From Owenia fusiformis (taxonomy: Eukaryota; Annelida; Polychaeta; Sabellida; Oweniidae): a stretch of 60,000 nucleotides of DNA. Positions 1-11,139 of the stretch are shown here, one piece after another. The notes under the pieces are model-generated. The model searched no databases. It saw nothing but the letters and a program-made list of their open reading frames with translations, and was not told the DNA's origin. A program made the translations under genes and the position numbers. Numbering within the stretch: position 1 is the first letter of the stretch; every line of letters begins with the position of its first letter. Location of the stretch: the NCBI GenBank assembly GCA_903813345.2, contig CAIIXF020000002.1, positions 22,460,455 through 22,520,454 on the forward strand. The letters run 5' to 3'.

Positions 1-1030
1 ACATGGTTGCAGCTGCCTTTCAGCCTAAAATGTCAAATTCATGAAATGTTTGAATCTATCCACAATCTACATGTAAATACCACAGCTTTTTGCTCATAGG
101 TCCACTGTGTTTAAAGATACTCTATTGAGACTGCTCTGTGGCATTTTTTCTTTATTCATTTTTGTTTTGAATTTTTAACACCATAACATTAACTAACTAC
201 TCAATATGCAACTTTTCACCACGTAGAATTTTAAAATATTAAGTTTGAAAATTCCATTTTTATAATGGAGCTCAATGGGAAAAACTACATAATTTGAATT
301 ATTTTCAAACGTAGCGGCGCGATTTTGATAAAATTGACAGATATAATAAATATTGGTAAGACGAAATGTTTGATGAAAAATGAAGAAAATTCACCGTCCT
401 GGTTACGCAAACTATAGAAAAATCTGAAATAATCATAAAAACCTGTAAAAATAGATTGAAGGGGGTGATATTCATTTCTAATGTGCCTTTCACTACTACA
501 GGGTAACCATAATTTTGGTACTGATTTGATTTTTCAATGAAAATCATTTCTATAGTGTATAGTCAGTTTAAATAATACAATTGCTATATTTCTTTACTGA
601 ACAGTGCAATCATTTATTTATTTATCAACAGTAATGCAAACTACATATTATACAGTTAGTAAAATATTAAAATAATTCTATTAAAATTAAAGCATTGAGA
701 TGATACTTAAATAATTACATATTATATTGATAGGCATATTATATTATAGGATTTAAGCCAATGACTCAATGCATTGTAGATGATTAAATTTAACATATGT
801 CCTGATTCTAGACTATGAACGAGGGTGGTAGTCCAAATTCAAAGCCTAGACTAGAAGACATAAGTGAATTGAAGCATCCACTATTCATTGAATCATGTGC
901 TTTAATTCAATTTCATACATTGCAAAATATTTTTTACAATTTCACTTAACAGAACGATATTTTTTCAAAGATATGTTGTACTTTTAGAATCATTTGCTTC
1001 AAAGAATTGAACTATGGCGGCCTTTACTCG
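1..1030. other. Gene-less AT-rich stretch
   Basis: I see no supportable coding region, RNA gene or element end here. The sequence is AT-rich and stops are dense in all frames; the one 80-codon open frame has no recognisable motif. Confidence 0.5.
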
Positions 1031-1034
1031 TTAT

Positions 1035-1312
1035 TTTACGATTTTTTGATGTAACTCGAAAAGTAGTCGAGCGATTTTGTTCATATTTGGTATATGAATA
1101 CTATAAGCATGGCACACTGTCTAATGACACTTTTGGTAGAAGGCAGCCATTTTGAAAAATGGCCGTCATTTTAACGTATTTTACTATAACTCGAAAAGTA
1201 GTAGAGCGATTTTGTTCATATTTGATGCGTGAATACTTTAAGCGTGGCACACTGTCTAATGACACTTTTGGTAGAAGGTGGCCATTTTGAAAAATGGCTG
1301 CCATTTTTGCTG
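1035..1312. repeat. Two-copy tandem duplication, about 140-bp unit
   Basis: Two head-to-tail copies share AACTCGAAAAGTAGT, then GAGCGATTTTGTTCATATTTG-like sequence, then a block around GGCACACTGTCTAATGACAC and a block with GAAAAATGGC. The copies start near 1037 and 1176. The duplication leaves an apparent 67-codon minus-strand ORF with an internal repeat, which I regard as an artefact. I do not recognise the family; it looks like dispersed or satellite-like repeat DNA. Confidence 0.7.
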
Positions 1313-2425
1313 TATACTTTGTTTGTAAAAAAAATGCCAGCCATGGCTGTTCGATGGGATTTGCTACACTTTGGTGTTGCTGTTGTCTAGTTGAAGGATG
1401 GATGGACGGACAAATGGAGGGGCCTCTTAGCTTATCCCCTAATCTTCGTTGGATTGAACAATTGTGAATATGGTTTGTTGGACAAATAAAACTGATTGAA
1501 TGTCTAAAAGCAAATAATGAAGTGGTAATTTATTTAAAATCATTAAAATCTCAAACATGCTTGCTTTGGTCTAGTCACTTAATTCCTAAATGTCCCGTAA
1601 TTAGTATCTATATACCTTATTAGATGCAGTGAAGGAGTTAAATCATTGGGATATGAATAAATCATGCAAAACATATTTTGTACATATTTCTCATCATTTA
1701 GGGTTACCCAGTAGTTTACAAGCTGACCTTTGCAAAATATATTTCACTTACTATCCTCATTCGCTATCATGCTATCTAGTTTCTTTCCAAAGTGGCCTGA
1801 ATTGCCTGTTTTATTGGTTTTAGCGAACCGTCCGTTTCGTCGAACCATCATTTTGCTAAGGTTGTTTGTGATGAATATACAATATTCAGTTACATATAAC
1901 TGTACAGCAACTTTATGCAAGGGAAGGTAATTGTGTGAGAGCACATAAAGTACACGAAGTATTGACCCACTTGTCTCAGTGAATCTTATAAACAGTGCAT
2001 AAAGTTTTTTCTATGCAATGATTGGCTCACAGTTACTTATAGTGTAAGTTATTTTATTTCTATACAGTGTGGAATAGAGTGTATAAACTTTTACAGTTTC
2101 AAGCAGGTTTTAGTGTTTTCTGACCAATGATATATTCAGACTTATTCATTTCACGATTATGTAATACTGACCTACATATCTGTATAACATATCTTTAATT
2201 AAGGAGTACACTGTGGAGTAATAAGGCTGATGATTGGACTGCTTATATACATGTACATGCAAAATTAAGTTGGCCAATAACAAGTATTATGAGAGGTTGT
2301 CAAGTCTGTTTAAAGACCCATGGGTGTTTTGGAGTCATCTATATAGGGATTAAAATTGCTAAAAATTAGTGAGTTATTATTCTTTTACTTTTACAAATCA
2401 AGAAGTCGTGTTTCATTATAATCAA
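1313..2425. other. Gene-less stretch
   Basis: No coding signal or element terminus recognised. The small ORFs (64-66 codons, overlapping on both strands near 1.63-1.94 kb) lack domain motifs. Confidence 0.5.
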
Positions 2426-2430
2426 CCTAC

Positions 2431-3003
2431 CCTGCTGTGCAAGTACAGTATCCTGCACGGATCGTGCCTCCAGGTTTTTTAGACGTGTCCTTGTCGACAG
2501 CGACCCATGCTTGGTATGGCTTCTTACAGCTCTTCATAGAAGGCCTTACTTTGGCAGCAAGGAAGGCAACAGGACTGCTGTCACTGATATTGTGTAGAAA
2601 AACTTCTCTCACCAGTTCACTTGTGAAATACCTGAAAAAAGTAAGCTTGTAGCATATGGCATTCATAGCTAACTTTCATACCCTACCTCTACAGTAATAC
2701 AATAAAGCAAATATCAGTCAAGAGTATAAAGAGCCGACTGTAAGTTAATCGTATGGTATACTGGTCTAATTTATATAGCCAAAGTGCCTGACCACATCAT
2801 CTTATCTAGAAATGGGTTTCACACAATTTGTTTTATTTAACTTTGAAGTTGTGCACTCAAAAACTCAAAATATACTGGCCGATTATTCTGCCAAATAAAT
2901 CGTTTAAAATTACTCTAGAAATTAATCGTAATTAAAAAGTTAATTTACCTGTAAGCTTTTCCTTGCTTGTATTCATTGCACAGCCTATTGTGCAGTTCTT
3001 TAG
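2431..3003 (-). pseudogene. Two-exon fragment of a YqaJ-associated SWIM-type protein
   Basis: On the minus strand an upstream exon (3003-2950, reading KELHNRLCNEYKQGKAY) ends at a GTAAAT donor. A second exon (2631-2431) begins after a pyrimidine-rich TTTTTTCAG acceptor, joins in phase as ...GKAYR|YFTSELVRE, and ends at a GTAGGT donor. The second exon contains KVRPSMK and GYCTCTAG. This is the spacing of the SWIM-like C-x-C zinc-binding module (CTCTAG then a Cys-His pair in the next exon) that accompanies YqaJ-type exonuclease domains in many uncharacterised invertebrate proteins. The following exon with the CNH part is not found downstream, and no start or nuclease domain is visible, so this is partial. 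Splice sites are read by eye. It may be a host gene piece or part of a mobile gene family. Confidence 0.55.
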
Positions 3004-3050
3004 CTGTAGTCATCTCAAAATATATAGAATGCATTAGTAATTGGTGGATT

Positions 3051-3354
3051 TGTATAAAAACCTCATACCTCATACATACATACATACATACATACACACA
3101 TACGTGAGACATGATACAGCTTTTGAAGGGTTCAATTTTAAAAATTATTAAATCTTAATGTAATGTAGAATTCTGCCTACAAAGTGTGAAATAATGAAAA
3201 AAGAAAAATTGTAGCTTCGATGTTCCGACATCCAGCGTAATCGAGTGGATCACCAGTGATAAACTAAGATTTAATAATCTTTAAACCCTTCAAAGACTGT
3301 TTTATGTCCCATGTACGTGGGTAGGTGGGTATGAGGTAGGAGGTTTTTTATACA
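3051..3354. mobile_element. Palindromic MITE, family Y (copy A)
   Basis: The 304-bp element has long imperfect terminal inverted repeats. The left arm (3051-3147) and right arm (3275-3354, read in reverse) share TGTATAAAAACCTC, ACGTACGTGGG-like sequence, then TGATACAG and TTTGAAGGGTTCAATTTTAA. The left arm carries an expanded (CATA)n run at about 3073-3098. No coding capacity. The same arms occur at 9598-9700 and 29635-29726, in the orientation expected of the two ends of a second, much larger copy. I could not find a convincing target duplication, so the superfamily is unassigned. Confidence 0.75.
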
Positions 3355-3634
3355 GTTTTTAGTTTAAAATATTTTATTTAAGTGTCACTGGTATGATACA
3401 ATTAATACATATATAAGAACATAGTTAAAATACCACCAGCCGATGTCGGCTTATGAGACACTGGTCACTAACTTCCAAATAGAATTATTATCGCAAGAAC
3501 ATTAAGCATATACTGTCAGACTGTAGACAATGCGTATCAGTAATGTATAATAAAACAATTTATCCCAAGTATATACAAAGCCGTAATTGGTTCAATTGTT
3601 TTCTTCAGGGAGGGGGAAAGGGAATTGGTCCCTT

Positions 3635-4134
3635 NNNNNNNNNNNNNNNNNNNNNNNNNNNNNNNNNNNNNNNNNNNNNNNNNNNNNNNNNNNNNNNNNN
3701 NNNNNNNNNNNNNNNNNNNNNNNNNNNNNNNNNNNNNNNNNNNNNNNNNNNNNNNNNNNNNNNNNNNNNNNNNNNNNNNNNNNNNNNNNNNNNNNNNNNN
3801 NNNNNNNNNNNNNNNNNNNNNNNNNNNNNNNNNNNNNNNNNNNNNNNNNNNNNNNNNNNNNNNNNNNNNNNNNNNNNNNNNNNNNNNNNNNNNNNNNNNN
3901 NNNNNNNNNNNNNNNNNNNNNNNNNNNNNNNNNNNNNNNNNNNNNNNNNNNNNNNNNNNNNNNNNNNNNNNNNNNNNNNNNNNNNNNNNNNNNNNNNNNN
4001 NNNNNNNNNNNNNNNNNNNNNNNNNNNNNNNNNNNNNNNNNNNNNNNNNNNNNNNNNNNNNNNNNNNNNNNNNNNNNNNNNNNNNNNNNNNNNNNNNNNN
4101 NNNNNNNNNNNNNNNNNNNNNNNNNNNNNNNNNN
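3635..4134. other. Assembly gap (500 N)
   Basis: A run of exactly 500 unknown bases, so probably a scaffold gap of arbitrary length. Open frames that run through it are meaningless. Confidence 0.99.
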
Positions 4135-4798
4135 CAAAAAAACTGACTGAACTTCATCCCTGTAGAAGACACAGACATTTTCTGCAAAGTCCATTGCTAC
4201 CATTACATTTTACATTAACAGACCAACTCTAAAGTATTTTATATGAAAAGCAATATTTTCATTATAGTGTCATTCATAGTTAATGTGCAACCTAAGGCAG
4301 CTTATATTAAAAATGAAGAATACCTTTCCAAAGATCATATTTGGTAATAAATTTTGGGATTTTAGTAATGAAGGGCACTCTGCTTATTCGACACCCTATA
4401 TAAAGTTTTTGTATGAACATGATTTAAATGTGGAAAATCAATTTCGTTTGAATTCTTTAATTATCAAATTATTTCAATTGTTCATTAATTTTCATATGAT
4501 AAAAAGGTGATGTACATTATATTGGATATTTAGCTTATCAGTCGGATTGATATGATACATTCCCATCACCTTCCTGTTTCACAAGAAAATATCATGTCAT
4601 CCCTAAACCCTATATTCAATCCCTCCCTGCGTATTAGCTCAATATACACACATGGAAACTTGAGAGTTTAATGGAAATCTTAAGGACCAAGTAATAAGGA
4701 AGATAATTCGTAATCTCACTACATTCTCTTGGATGCTTGACTTGAGATAAAACACTGCAGGTTTGTTAATGGTAGCGTTAACGAATCCTGCATCATCT

Positions 4799-5706
4799 TT
4801 AAAACGGCATATATTTATAACAAACATATCTTGGTGTAAAGATATCTTCTCCAAGAAGTGTATTCATTTCATTGCATAAATCAGCTACAGAAACTGCATG
4901 CCCCCCCCCTCGAAGTTCTTCAATAACACAATCTACAATGGTATTTAATGTTGCAGTACATCTACACATACTTTTCGAGGTTCTCATTTATACATCTCCT
5001 ATGATAGAATATGTCTTTGGCAAAAAATTCTTTGGAATTGTCCAGGTCACCAACTTGATGAAAAACATCATCCTGAAAACATTTTGCAGCGCATATGAAA
5101 TCACTTGCTCTATCTGTTGTTCAAAAAAGACAATGCTTTTCATAAGATTTCTGTAAACTTTTGTTACCAAATATGACACACACAGTGTTGTAGATGGTTG
5201 ACTCAACAGAAGAAAGTGTTAAGGCAAAAATGGATTGTTCCTTTGGTGAAACTGAGACGCTCGGTTCTATCTCTTGTACTTTCAGTTTGTTAGGTTTTCC
5301 ACTGTGTGTGAATGTTTTGTAACAATTATTTGTCCGATGATAGACAAATTCAACATGATCATCATCAATGATTCTTAGTCTTTTCAACACTTGAACATCA
5401 ATCCTTATTCCTGCTGCTTCTCTTATGAGTTTTCTGCCTTCATAACCTGTAGAAGTACTTCCGACCTCCTGGCAGTTAATGCATTTTTAGGGTCAAAATC
5501 CATCTTGGGTGTATTGTTTCATCTTGAGAATCAGTAACATAGTATGTATGAGGATTTGAGAATTTAAAATATACAGGGTGTTCATTGAATCTCGTTACAC
5601 CAGCTATTGTAAGTAGACTTAATGGACATCTTTCATATTTTATATGACACATGATATCATTACTAGTATTTGATTTCATCATCATCACATCAAGGTGAAT
5701 TTTCAA
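4799..5706 (-). pseudogene. Unrecognised coding-like remnant
   Basis: Three minus-strand open stretches in different frames follow one another: 5706-5476, about 5465-5121 and 4987-4799. The middle one has the best coding character, reading GYEGRKLIREAAGIRIDVQV... then VEFVYHRTNNCYKTFTHSGK. The third is Cys-containing (MCRCTATLNTIVDCVIEEL). I do not recognise the family; the YHR..CYK.FT pattern resembles Cys/His segments seen in TE-linked invertebrate proteins, but this is only an impression. Frame changes without clear splice sites suggest decay, though introns are possible. Confidence 0.3.
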
Positions 5707-5709
5707 ATC

Positions 5710-6525
5710 CCACTACAAACAGTTTTAGATTGTAATCTAATGTGAAAACAATAACATAATCTTCATATCACTGAATCGAGGCTTATTCTCCTATATGTTA
5801 TTCCATCAACGCCCAAAAGTAAAGACGCTGCTCCCACTTCAAACAATTTTAATGGTACCAACTTATCATTTGAGAGGAGGCCAATTAAGCAAGGAACTAA
5901 TTATAGTAAAACTCACTTTCAGAGAAATGTGATTGCAAAAATTCAGCCATGCCTGCAGGTCAATAAGGCACGTGTTAATAAGTCTGGGATTAGCCTTTTG
6001 CAATGTCAAATCTTCAGAGTTATCTGGTTAAGATTTACTAGACATTTTTATGTAAAATATATTTTGCAACTTCACATTTGATTGATGTTATTAAATGCAT
6101 CATGAGTAATATGATTGAAGGATCACAAAAATAACTGACTTAAAGTGGATACTTTTCCAAATACATTATTTATCAAAAATGATAAATGTTAAATGAACAT
6201 TGTTTGTTCTTACTTCAAAAAATGAATAGGATACCTTGAATTAATGTATAAAAAGTCTTTTGTTATTAAGCTTAGCACATGCATTAAAGTAATGTGCACT
6301 TTCACCTTAATTGGTTTGTAATGTTGGGGATTCAAAGGGTTAATTATTCAAAACTGTTATATATTGGGATACCCTAAAAACTGGAAGGTACCACAAACTG
6401 TTTTGCATAATGATATCATTACATTGTTACCATGTAAGCTATCTGTATATCATTTAGAAGACAATTTATTTCATCCACTTGAAAGATATTGAAATACTGA
6501 AAAAATTCCATTAATTTTTTATATA
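5710..6525. other. Gene-less stretch
   Basis: No supportable gene or element boundary; AT-rich sequence leading into the T-rich 3' end of the minus-strand LINE. Confidence 0.5.
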
Positions 6526-8275
6526 TTTTTTTATTTTTTTTATTAATCATCTTTATTATATATCATAAAATACAGATGTACAAACTTAAACAATTGCCAA
6601 AGTCTAGTGACATTGACGGCAATTTTGAGTGAAATCCAAAGGAATGTTATTAAATTTTTACATAATAAGTTATTTTTATGTCATGTTATTGTTAAAATAG
6701 ATGAAAGAAAAAAAAGTCAATAAAATATCATCACACTACACTCGTATATCACAAAGATGTGTAGGCTTTTTTCCCTTGGCCAGAGGGATTTCAGTTGTAA
6801 CATGTTGTAATCGATTACATGTCCAAAAGATCTAGACCCTGGTGGATATAATATGCTACTATGTTCATTAGTTTATCATTGACATCTACTGGAAATTTAT
6901 TATCTCCAAAAAGTAAGAACTGGGATTGATCATGCATATTAAGTCCATCATAGTGGGTACAGATCCCTATCGTCTCCAGTCCTGCAAGTAGTGTTATTCT
7001 CTGTTCTGTTAGCAGTGGGCATTTCAACAGGAAATGTAAAGTTGTCTGGTTTATATTGTCACATAAACATTTAGCATTAGCAACCCATTCAAAGTTGTGT
7101 GCATGGAGGTGAGCTTGCAAGAGAAGTCCCGACCCAAGTCGGTTTAAGGAATTTCTAGGTAGCGAGGCATGGCATTTTTTAGTTTTGACGTTGATAGGGT
7201 AGAAGCATGGCTTCCATCGCCTCTTACTATTCTTTTAAATCTTGAAATTGGCTGACCAATTCTATAATCTGGTGGAAGGTTATTCCAAAGGGCCATACCT
7301 TTAAAAATTGTAGATTTCTTAGCCAAAGCGCTTGTTTGAAGGGGAATCTTATAGTCCCTGTGGCTCTTAATGAGCGCACTTGTATATCATTCTCATAGGA
7401 CCTGACAAGATTACAAATGAAAGGAGGAAAGTTATTATATCTTGCTTTAAAAATAAATATTTTGAGATGTTCCTCTCTTCTAGAGGATAAAGTTTTCCAG
7501 TTTATTGATGAGAGAACTTTATTAGTGTTCGAGCCATGGATTGCTCCAGAGACTAGATTGCTGCTCTATAATGTAACCGTTCAAGAGATTGCAATTTGGT
7601 ACCTGATGCACTATTGTATATGATGTCACATTAATCAAAATGAGGGAGTATGTACGCATTATATAAAGTTTCAAGGTGCTTGCTTGACAAGATCTTGCAG
7701 AGTTTCTTCATAGGTCTCATCAGGCTTATTACTTTGTTAATTAAGTGATCAATGTGAGCGTTGAAGTTTAGGTATTTGTCAAGAGTAAGTCCGAGGTGTT
7801 TATGAGTATTACATCTAGGGACTATTTCCCCGTGCATTTTCAGAGGAGGAGGTTCAATATTAATGTTTCTATGTCCAGTGAATATCAAATCAGCGCTTTT
7901 CTGTGCTTTGAATAACATTTTCCAAGTTGCGGCCCATTGGTCTAAGTGGTCCAAATCACTTTGAATGGGTTCATGAATATCGAGAAATATTTCATTTACG
8001 TCAAAAGGATTATGGAGTGAGGTGTCATCCGCGAATATGAATGTCTTTGAAACAAGACCATTCGGTAAGTCGTTGATATATATCAAAAAAAGGAGGGGTC
8101 CCAATACTGAACCCTGAGGAACTCCTGCGTTAATTTTATAATTCTTGATCTGAGGGTTGTTATTATGTATTTGTGTATCTGATTCTTGAGCATCTGTATG
8201 TTGAACAGAGGACCATTCTGATAAGTTATTATTGACCTTGACTCTGATACGCCTATCACTTAAGTATGATTTAAT
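6525..8275 (-). mobile_element. LINE-1, 3' half (CR1/L2-like non-LTR retrotransposon)
   Basis: This is the downstream half of one minus-strand LINE whose upstream half lies at 30081-32340. The 3' end is a T/A-rich tract near 6525-6545. The 5' edge is the target duplication TTAAT (8271-8275) of element X. If X and one TTAAT are removed, the RT frame continues from ...FINLI at 30081 straight into KSYLSDRR here, without a frameshift, which is the key evidence that the two halves were once contiguous. Confidence 0.85.
6815..8275 (-). pseudogene. LINE-1 reverse transcriptase, C-terminal half
   Basis: The first block (8275-7631) holds RT palm motifs: the SYLSDRR segment, motif B GVPQGSVLGPLLF followed by IYINDL, and catalytic motif C FADDTSL with both aspartates kept. 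Later blocks in other frames hold the thumb/C-terminal region: ALWNNLPPDYR...FKR (7326-7144) and a C-terminal C-x-C...H...C knuckle, CLCDNINQTTLHFLLKC (7120-6815). Stops and frame changes near 7330-7625 and 7130 make it non-functional. The enzyme would copy element RNA at a nicked chromosomal target. The motif set fits the CR1/L2 group; clade assignment needs a tree. Confidence 0.85.
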
Positions 8276-8600
8276 CACGGTAGGGATTGTCATCACGTGA
8301 CCTCGCAACTGATGGTGTCTGAACAAGGCGTAAGATTTTCTCGATTAAGCAAGAAAAACGAATAATTTTCATATTTATACTTTGTTAAATGCTTCAAATC
8401 CCTCCCCACTTGTGCATACATCTCAGTCTTTCAAATGAACATAAATTTACAAGCAGAGGACGCATATTTTTTGAGATATCACTGTTTTTTATTTCGAATA
8501 ATGATGGTGTCTGAACAACTCTTAAATTCTGCATGATGGTGTCTGTACAAATTTTAAAATACACTACTTGGAAAGTAGTCCTCATGTTTTCGTGTGTTTT
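8276..8600 (+). repeat. Element X left terminal inverted repeat
   Basis: About 320 bp, matching the right arm (30075-29772, reverse strand) with small indels. It contains three direct copies of GATGGTGTCTGWACA at 8311, 8503 and 8535. Evenly repeated subterminal motifs of this kind are usually transposase-binding sites; that role is inferred. Confidence 0.85.
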
Positions 8601-8604
8601 TTAA

Positions 8605-8793
8605 ATACATCTGCTTGTTTCCAATGTGTTAAACCGAAATCAACCTAGAATTGTTATGTGTGCCTGTTATCACTGCCATCCATTGGTTGAATTTCCAACA
8701 TTGACTGAACGATTTGCAAATCATGTGTGGGACAATCATCCATCAGAGGAATTTAGATACATCGTGTATTGTCACCAGAAACTGGGCGATTAA
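8605..8793 (+). CDS. Small Cys/His-rich ORF inside element X
   Basis: The frame is open from just after an in-frame stop at 8602 to a stop at 8791. The first ATG is at 8656, giving 45 residues starting MCACYHCHPLVEF. Residues Cys4-x2-Cys7 and His23-x4-His28 could form a C2H2-like zinc knuckle with a long finger. I do not recognise a family. It may be the last remnant of the X-encoded protein, or chance. It lies about 330 bp in from the X end, on the inward-reading strand. Confidence 0.25.
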   Translation: MHLLVSNVLNRNQPRIVMCACYHCHPLVEFPTLTERFANHVWDNHPSEEFRYIVYCHQKLGD

Positions 8794-8799
8794 GTTATT

Positions 8800-9467
8800 T
8801 GATCGGACGATATTTATCCAATATTACAAAAGATTACTTTATGGATATAGTCCTGAGTAAGGACATTAGCGGTTACCGTTAGTGATTTGGTTTTCTGAAT
8901 AAAAAGTCATTTTCTCCTTCCCTACCCCATTGGAGCGCCATCTGGCGTTTGGGAAGTGAATCGGGACTAAATATTTATAGGGTAGGTCCTAATTTATCTG
9001 AAAACATGTCAGAGTTCAGTGGGAAATCTCATTTTAAGCTGGCGGCGGAGTGATTTTGACCTTGGTGATTTTACCAGAATTCTCTGAGAAATCTGACGAT
9101 AGAGGGGGTTAGTGTCTTCAAGTTTATTTATTTTAAAAATTCGGTGGACAACCCATGGTAAGATTGTTATAGCAGGCTAGGCGAGTCTCTCCCGAACACT
9201 GTGGTATGTTGCACTAGGCTTGGATACTAATCGTTAATAAGATACAGGGTAAAATGTTATAATGGCCACCTATGGGAAACTCTACTGTGGTCTTCAACCG
9301 ATGTACTTGAACGAAGATGATTATTCAGTAAAGCCAGTCACCTTTTGAGAGGCCAGAGAAATCTGACCAATCAAAATACAGGATTTCTTCGTGATGTCAT
9401 TGTCCTGATTAAAGTTAATTGCTCTGCAAAATTATGTAACATTAATAGGGTCTGGCTTCTGCATTGT
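8800..9467. other. Element X left arm, no gene seen
   Basis: No motif recognised beyond the terminal repeat and the small ORF. Confidence 0.4.
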
Positions 9468-9477
9468 ATAATAACTT

Positions 9478-9578
9478 TTTTTTTTTTTTTAAGGTTAAGT
9501 TTTATTTCTTTGCATAATTTTATATAACAATATTTAACATACTAGGAAGGCCGAGGTAAAATTACATTGTTGGCCTCC
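9478..9578 (-). mobile_element. 5'-truncated retroposon with 10-bp TSD
   Basis: A 101-bp insertion whose left end is a T-run (poly-A tail of a minus-strand copy), bounded by perfect duplications ATAATAACTT at 9468-9477 and 9579-9588. This is the hallmark of LINE-mediated target-primed insertion. The body is too short to assign to a LINE or SINE family. Confidence 0.7.
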
Positions 9579-9894
9579 ATAATAACTTATTAAATATAGG
9601 CTTTGTATAAAAAAACTTGTACCTTATGCCCACGTACCCATGTACGTGAGTCGTGATACAGTCTTTGAAGGGTTCAATTTTAAAAGCTTTAAAGGATTAT
9701 CCGATCAATTTTTTTATATATAACTTTTATTGACATATTGTATCATTACATGGTTACATTAGTCACAACTACTCACTAAGACTAACTAAAACTACTTCTA
9801 CATTTACAAAGTAATGTACAAAAATTCCATATGCATATTGAAAGCATACAAGAGAGGCAGAATATTTTTAAGTGTGATGTACAAAATATGCTGA

Positions 9895-10385
9895 CTATTC
9901 TAAATTGTTAAATGAGTGATATATAAATTTACCAAGATGTCGTTGTATGATGGTATTATCACTTGAAATTATATTTGTAAATAAATTATCACTATTTAAA
10001 TCAAATTTTGGTAATGTTTCAGAAATGTTGCTGAAAAATATTTGCCTGTGTTGAGAATGCTTTGTACAATTTATGATAAAGTGAAATTCATCTTCTACAC
10101 ATTTACATATATTACATAATCTTTCATTTACAGGTTTGGATTTTGGCTTTGTGTGTCTTCCTGTTTCTATTTTTAACTGATGTGAACTCAACCTAAATCT
10201 ACTTATTGCTAATCTATATTTTTTATTGTCTAACTTTGTATATGGTTCTAATGCAAAATCTTTCTTAAACAGCTTATATGTTCTTAATTTGGGATATATC
10301 AAAATGTCCTTTTTCCAATTTTCTACAAACATATTCTTTAATTTCTTGTCAACCAAAGGACAAGGTGCAATTATTGGCAAATATC
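9895..10385 (-). pseudogene. LINE-2 ORF2 C-terminal knuckle region
   Basis: A continuous 161-codon minus-strand frame reads KLRTYKLFKKDF early and CNICKCVEDEFHFIINC near the middle, the usual post-RT Y-x-x-F-K and C-x2-C...H...C elements of many LINE ORF2 proteins. It ends in a normal stop at 9895, followed by a 200-bp 3' UTR. The upstream join to the RT is interrupted by the insertion at about 10390-11135. Confidence 0.8.
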
Positions 10386-10539
10386 CCTATGGTCAAAATG
10401 AATCATTCGTAGGTGTAACATGAAGAATAAAATGTCATATAATACTTTGGAAAATATTAAAGTGCTCGGACACACATAAGCTGAGATAGGGATCATTTCG
10501 TTCAGTAAGGTTGTATTGACTTACATGGGGCTGTGCACC

Positions 10540-10562
10540 ATTGACTTAACATGAGGATATCA
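10540..10562 (+). repeat. Dispersed motif shared with the 28.96-kb palindrome
   Basis: ATTGACTTAACATGAGGATA and the next three bases match the arm of the small palindrome at 28963-29024, suggesting two copies of one short MITE family. Confidence 0.5.
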
Positions 10563-10622
10563 GCAGATCCCAATAGAGGCCATTGGTTTCCATTGATTAT
10601 CATAGAAATACCAAAAATACAC

Positions 10623-10725
10623 TATGACCTGAATCGATTGCAAACTTAATAATTTCACAATACGACACAAATGGTTTATCTCATCAAATGTGCAAATATG
10701 AAGTTTGCAATCGATTCAGGTCATA
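10623..10725. repeat. Perfect 25-bp inverted repeat, 53-bp loop
   Basis: 10623-10647 and 10701-10725 are exact reverse complements (core GACCTGAATCGATTGCAAAC). Such a stem could be the core of a small foldback element. Confidence 0.85.
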
Positions 10726-11139
10726 CTTAAAATTAAAAGATTGTACATTTTTTCATCATCTTTTTCCCTACAAAATGGCTATAGAAAAATGCTCCAAAAA
10801 CAACTTTTACACTTATCAAATATCATACAAGTTTGTAAAACCAAAGATTATACTATTATATTTCATTATGTAGTAACATATTTGGATAAGATGCAGGGAT
10901 GCGTAGGATGTAAATGGATTTTGACAGACACAAAAATACTTCCTGGTTTGGAATCTATGCCTCTACACTTCATGATTGGATTATGACCCTAATAAGTGGC
11001 CTATACATCAATACAGTGCTGAATATAGGTCAAAAAGATACTAGTGTGCATATAAATGTAATAATTGAAGCAGAATACTCATTTTGAAAAATCAGATGAA
11101 TTATTTTTTTCCCATGGGGAGATCCCAATGGAGGGTGTA

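Larger units (their letters stand above)
10390..11135. mobile_element. Unclassified insertion in LINE-2
   Basis: About 0.75 kb separates two consecutive parts of the LINE-2 ORF2 (SWSGKVYDILHKC...DHLVKDL upstream, KLKNMFVENW downstream). Both edges are approximate and I could not see terminal repeats or a target duplication. It contains a perfect 25-bp inverted repeat and a GATCCCAATRGAGG motif repeated at both sides (10567 and 11121). Confidence 0.55.

Noticed and set aside
3537-4232. Long ORFs of 173-229 codons
   Set aside because: They consist almost entirely of unknown bases from the 500-N gap.
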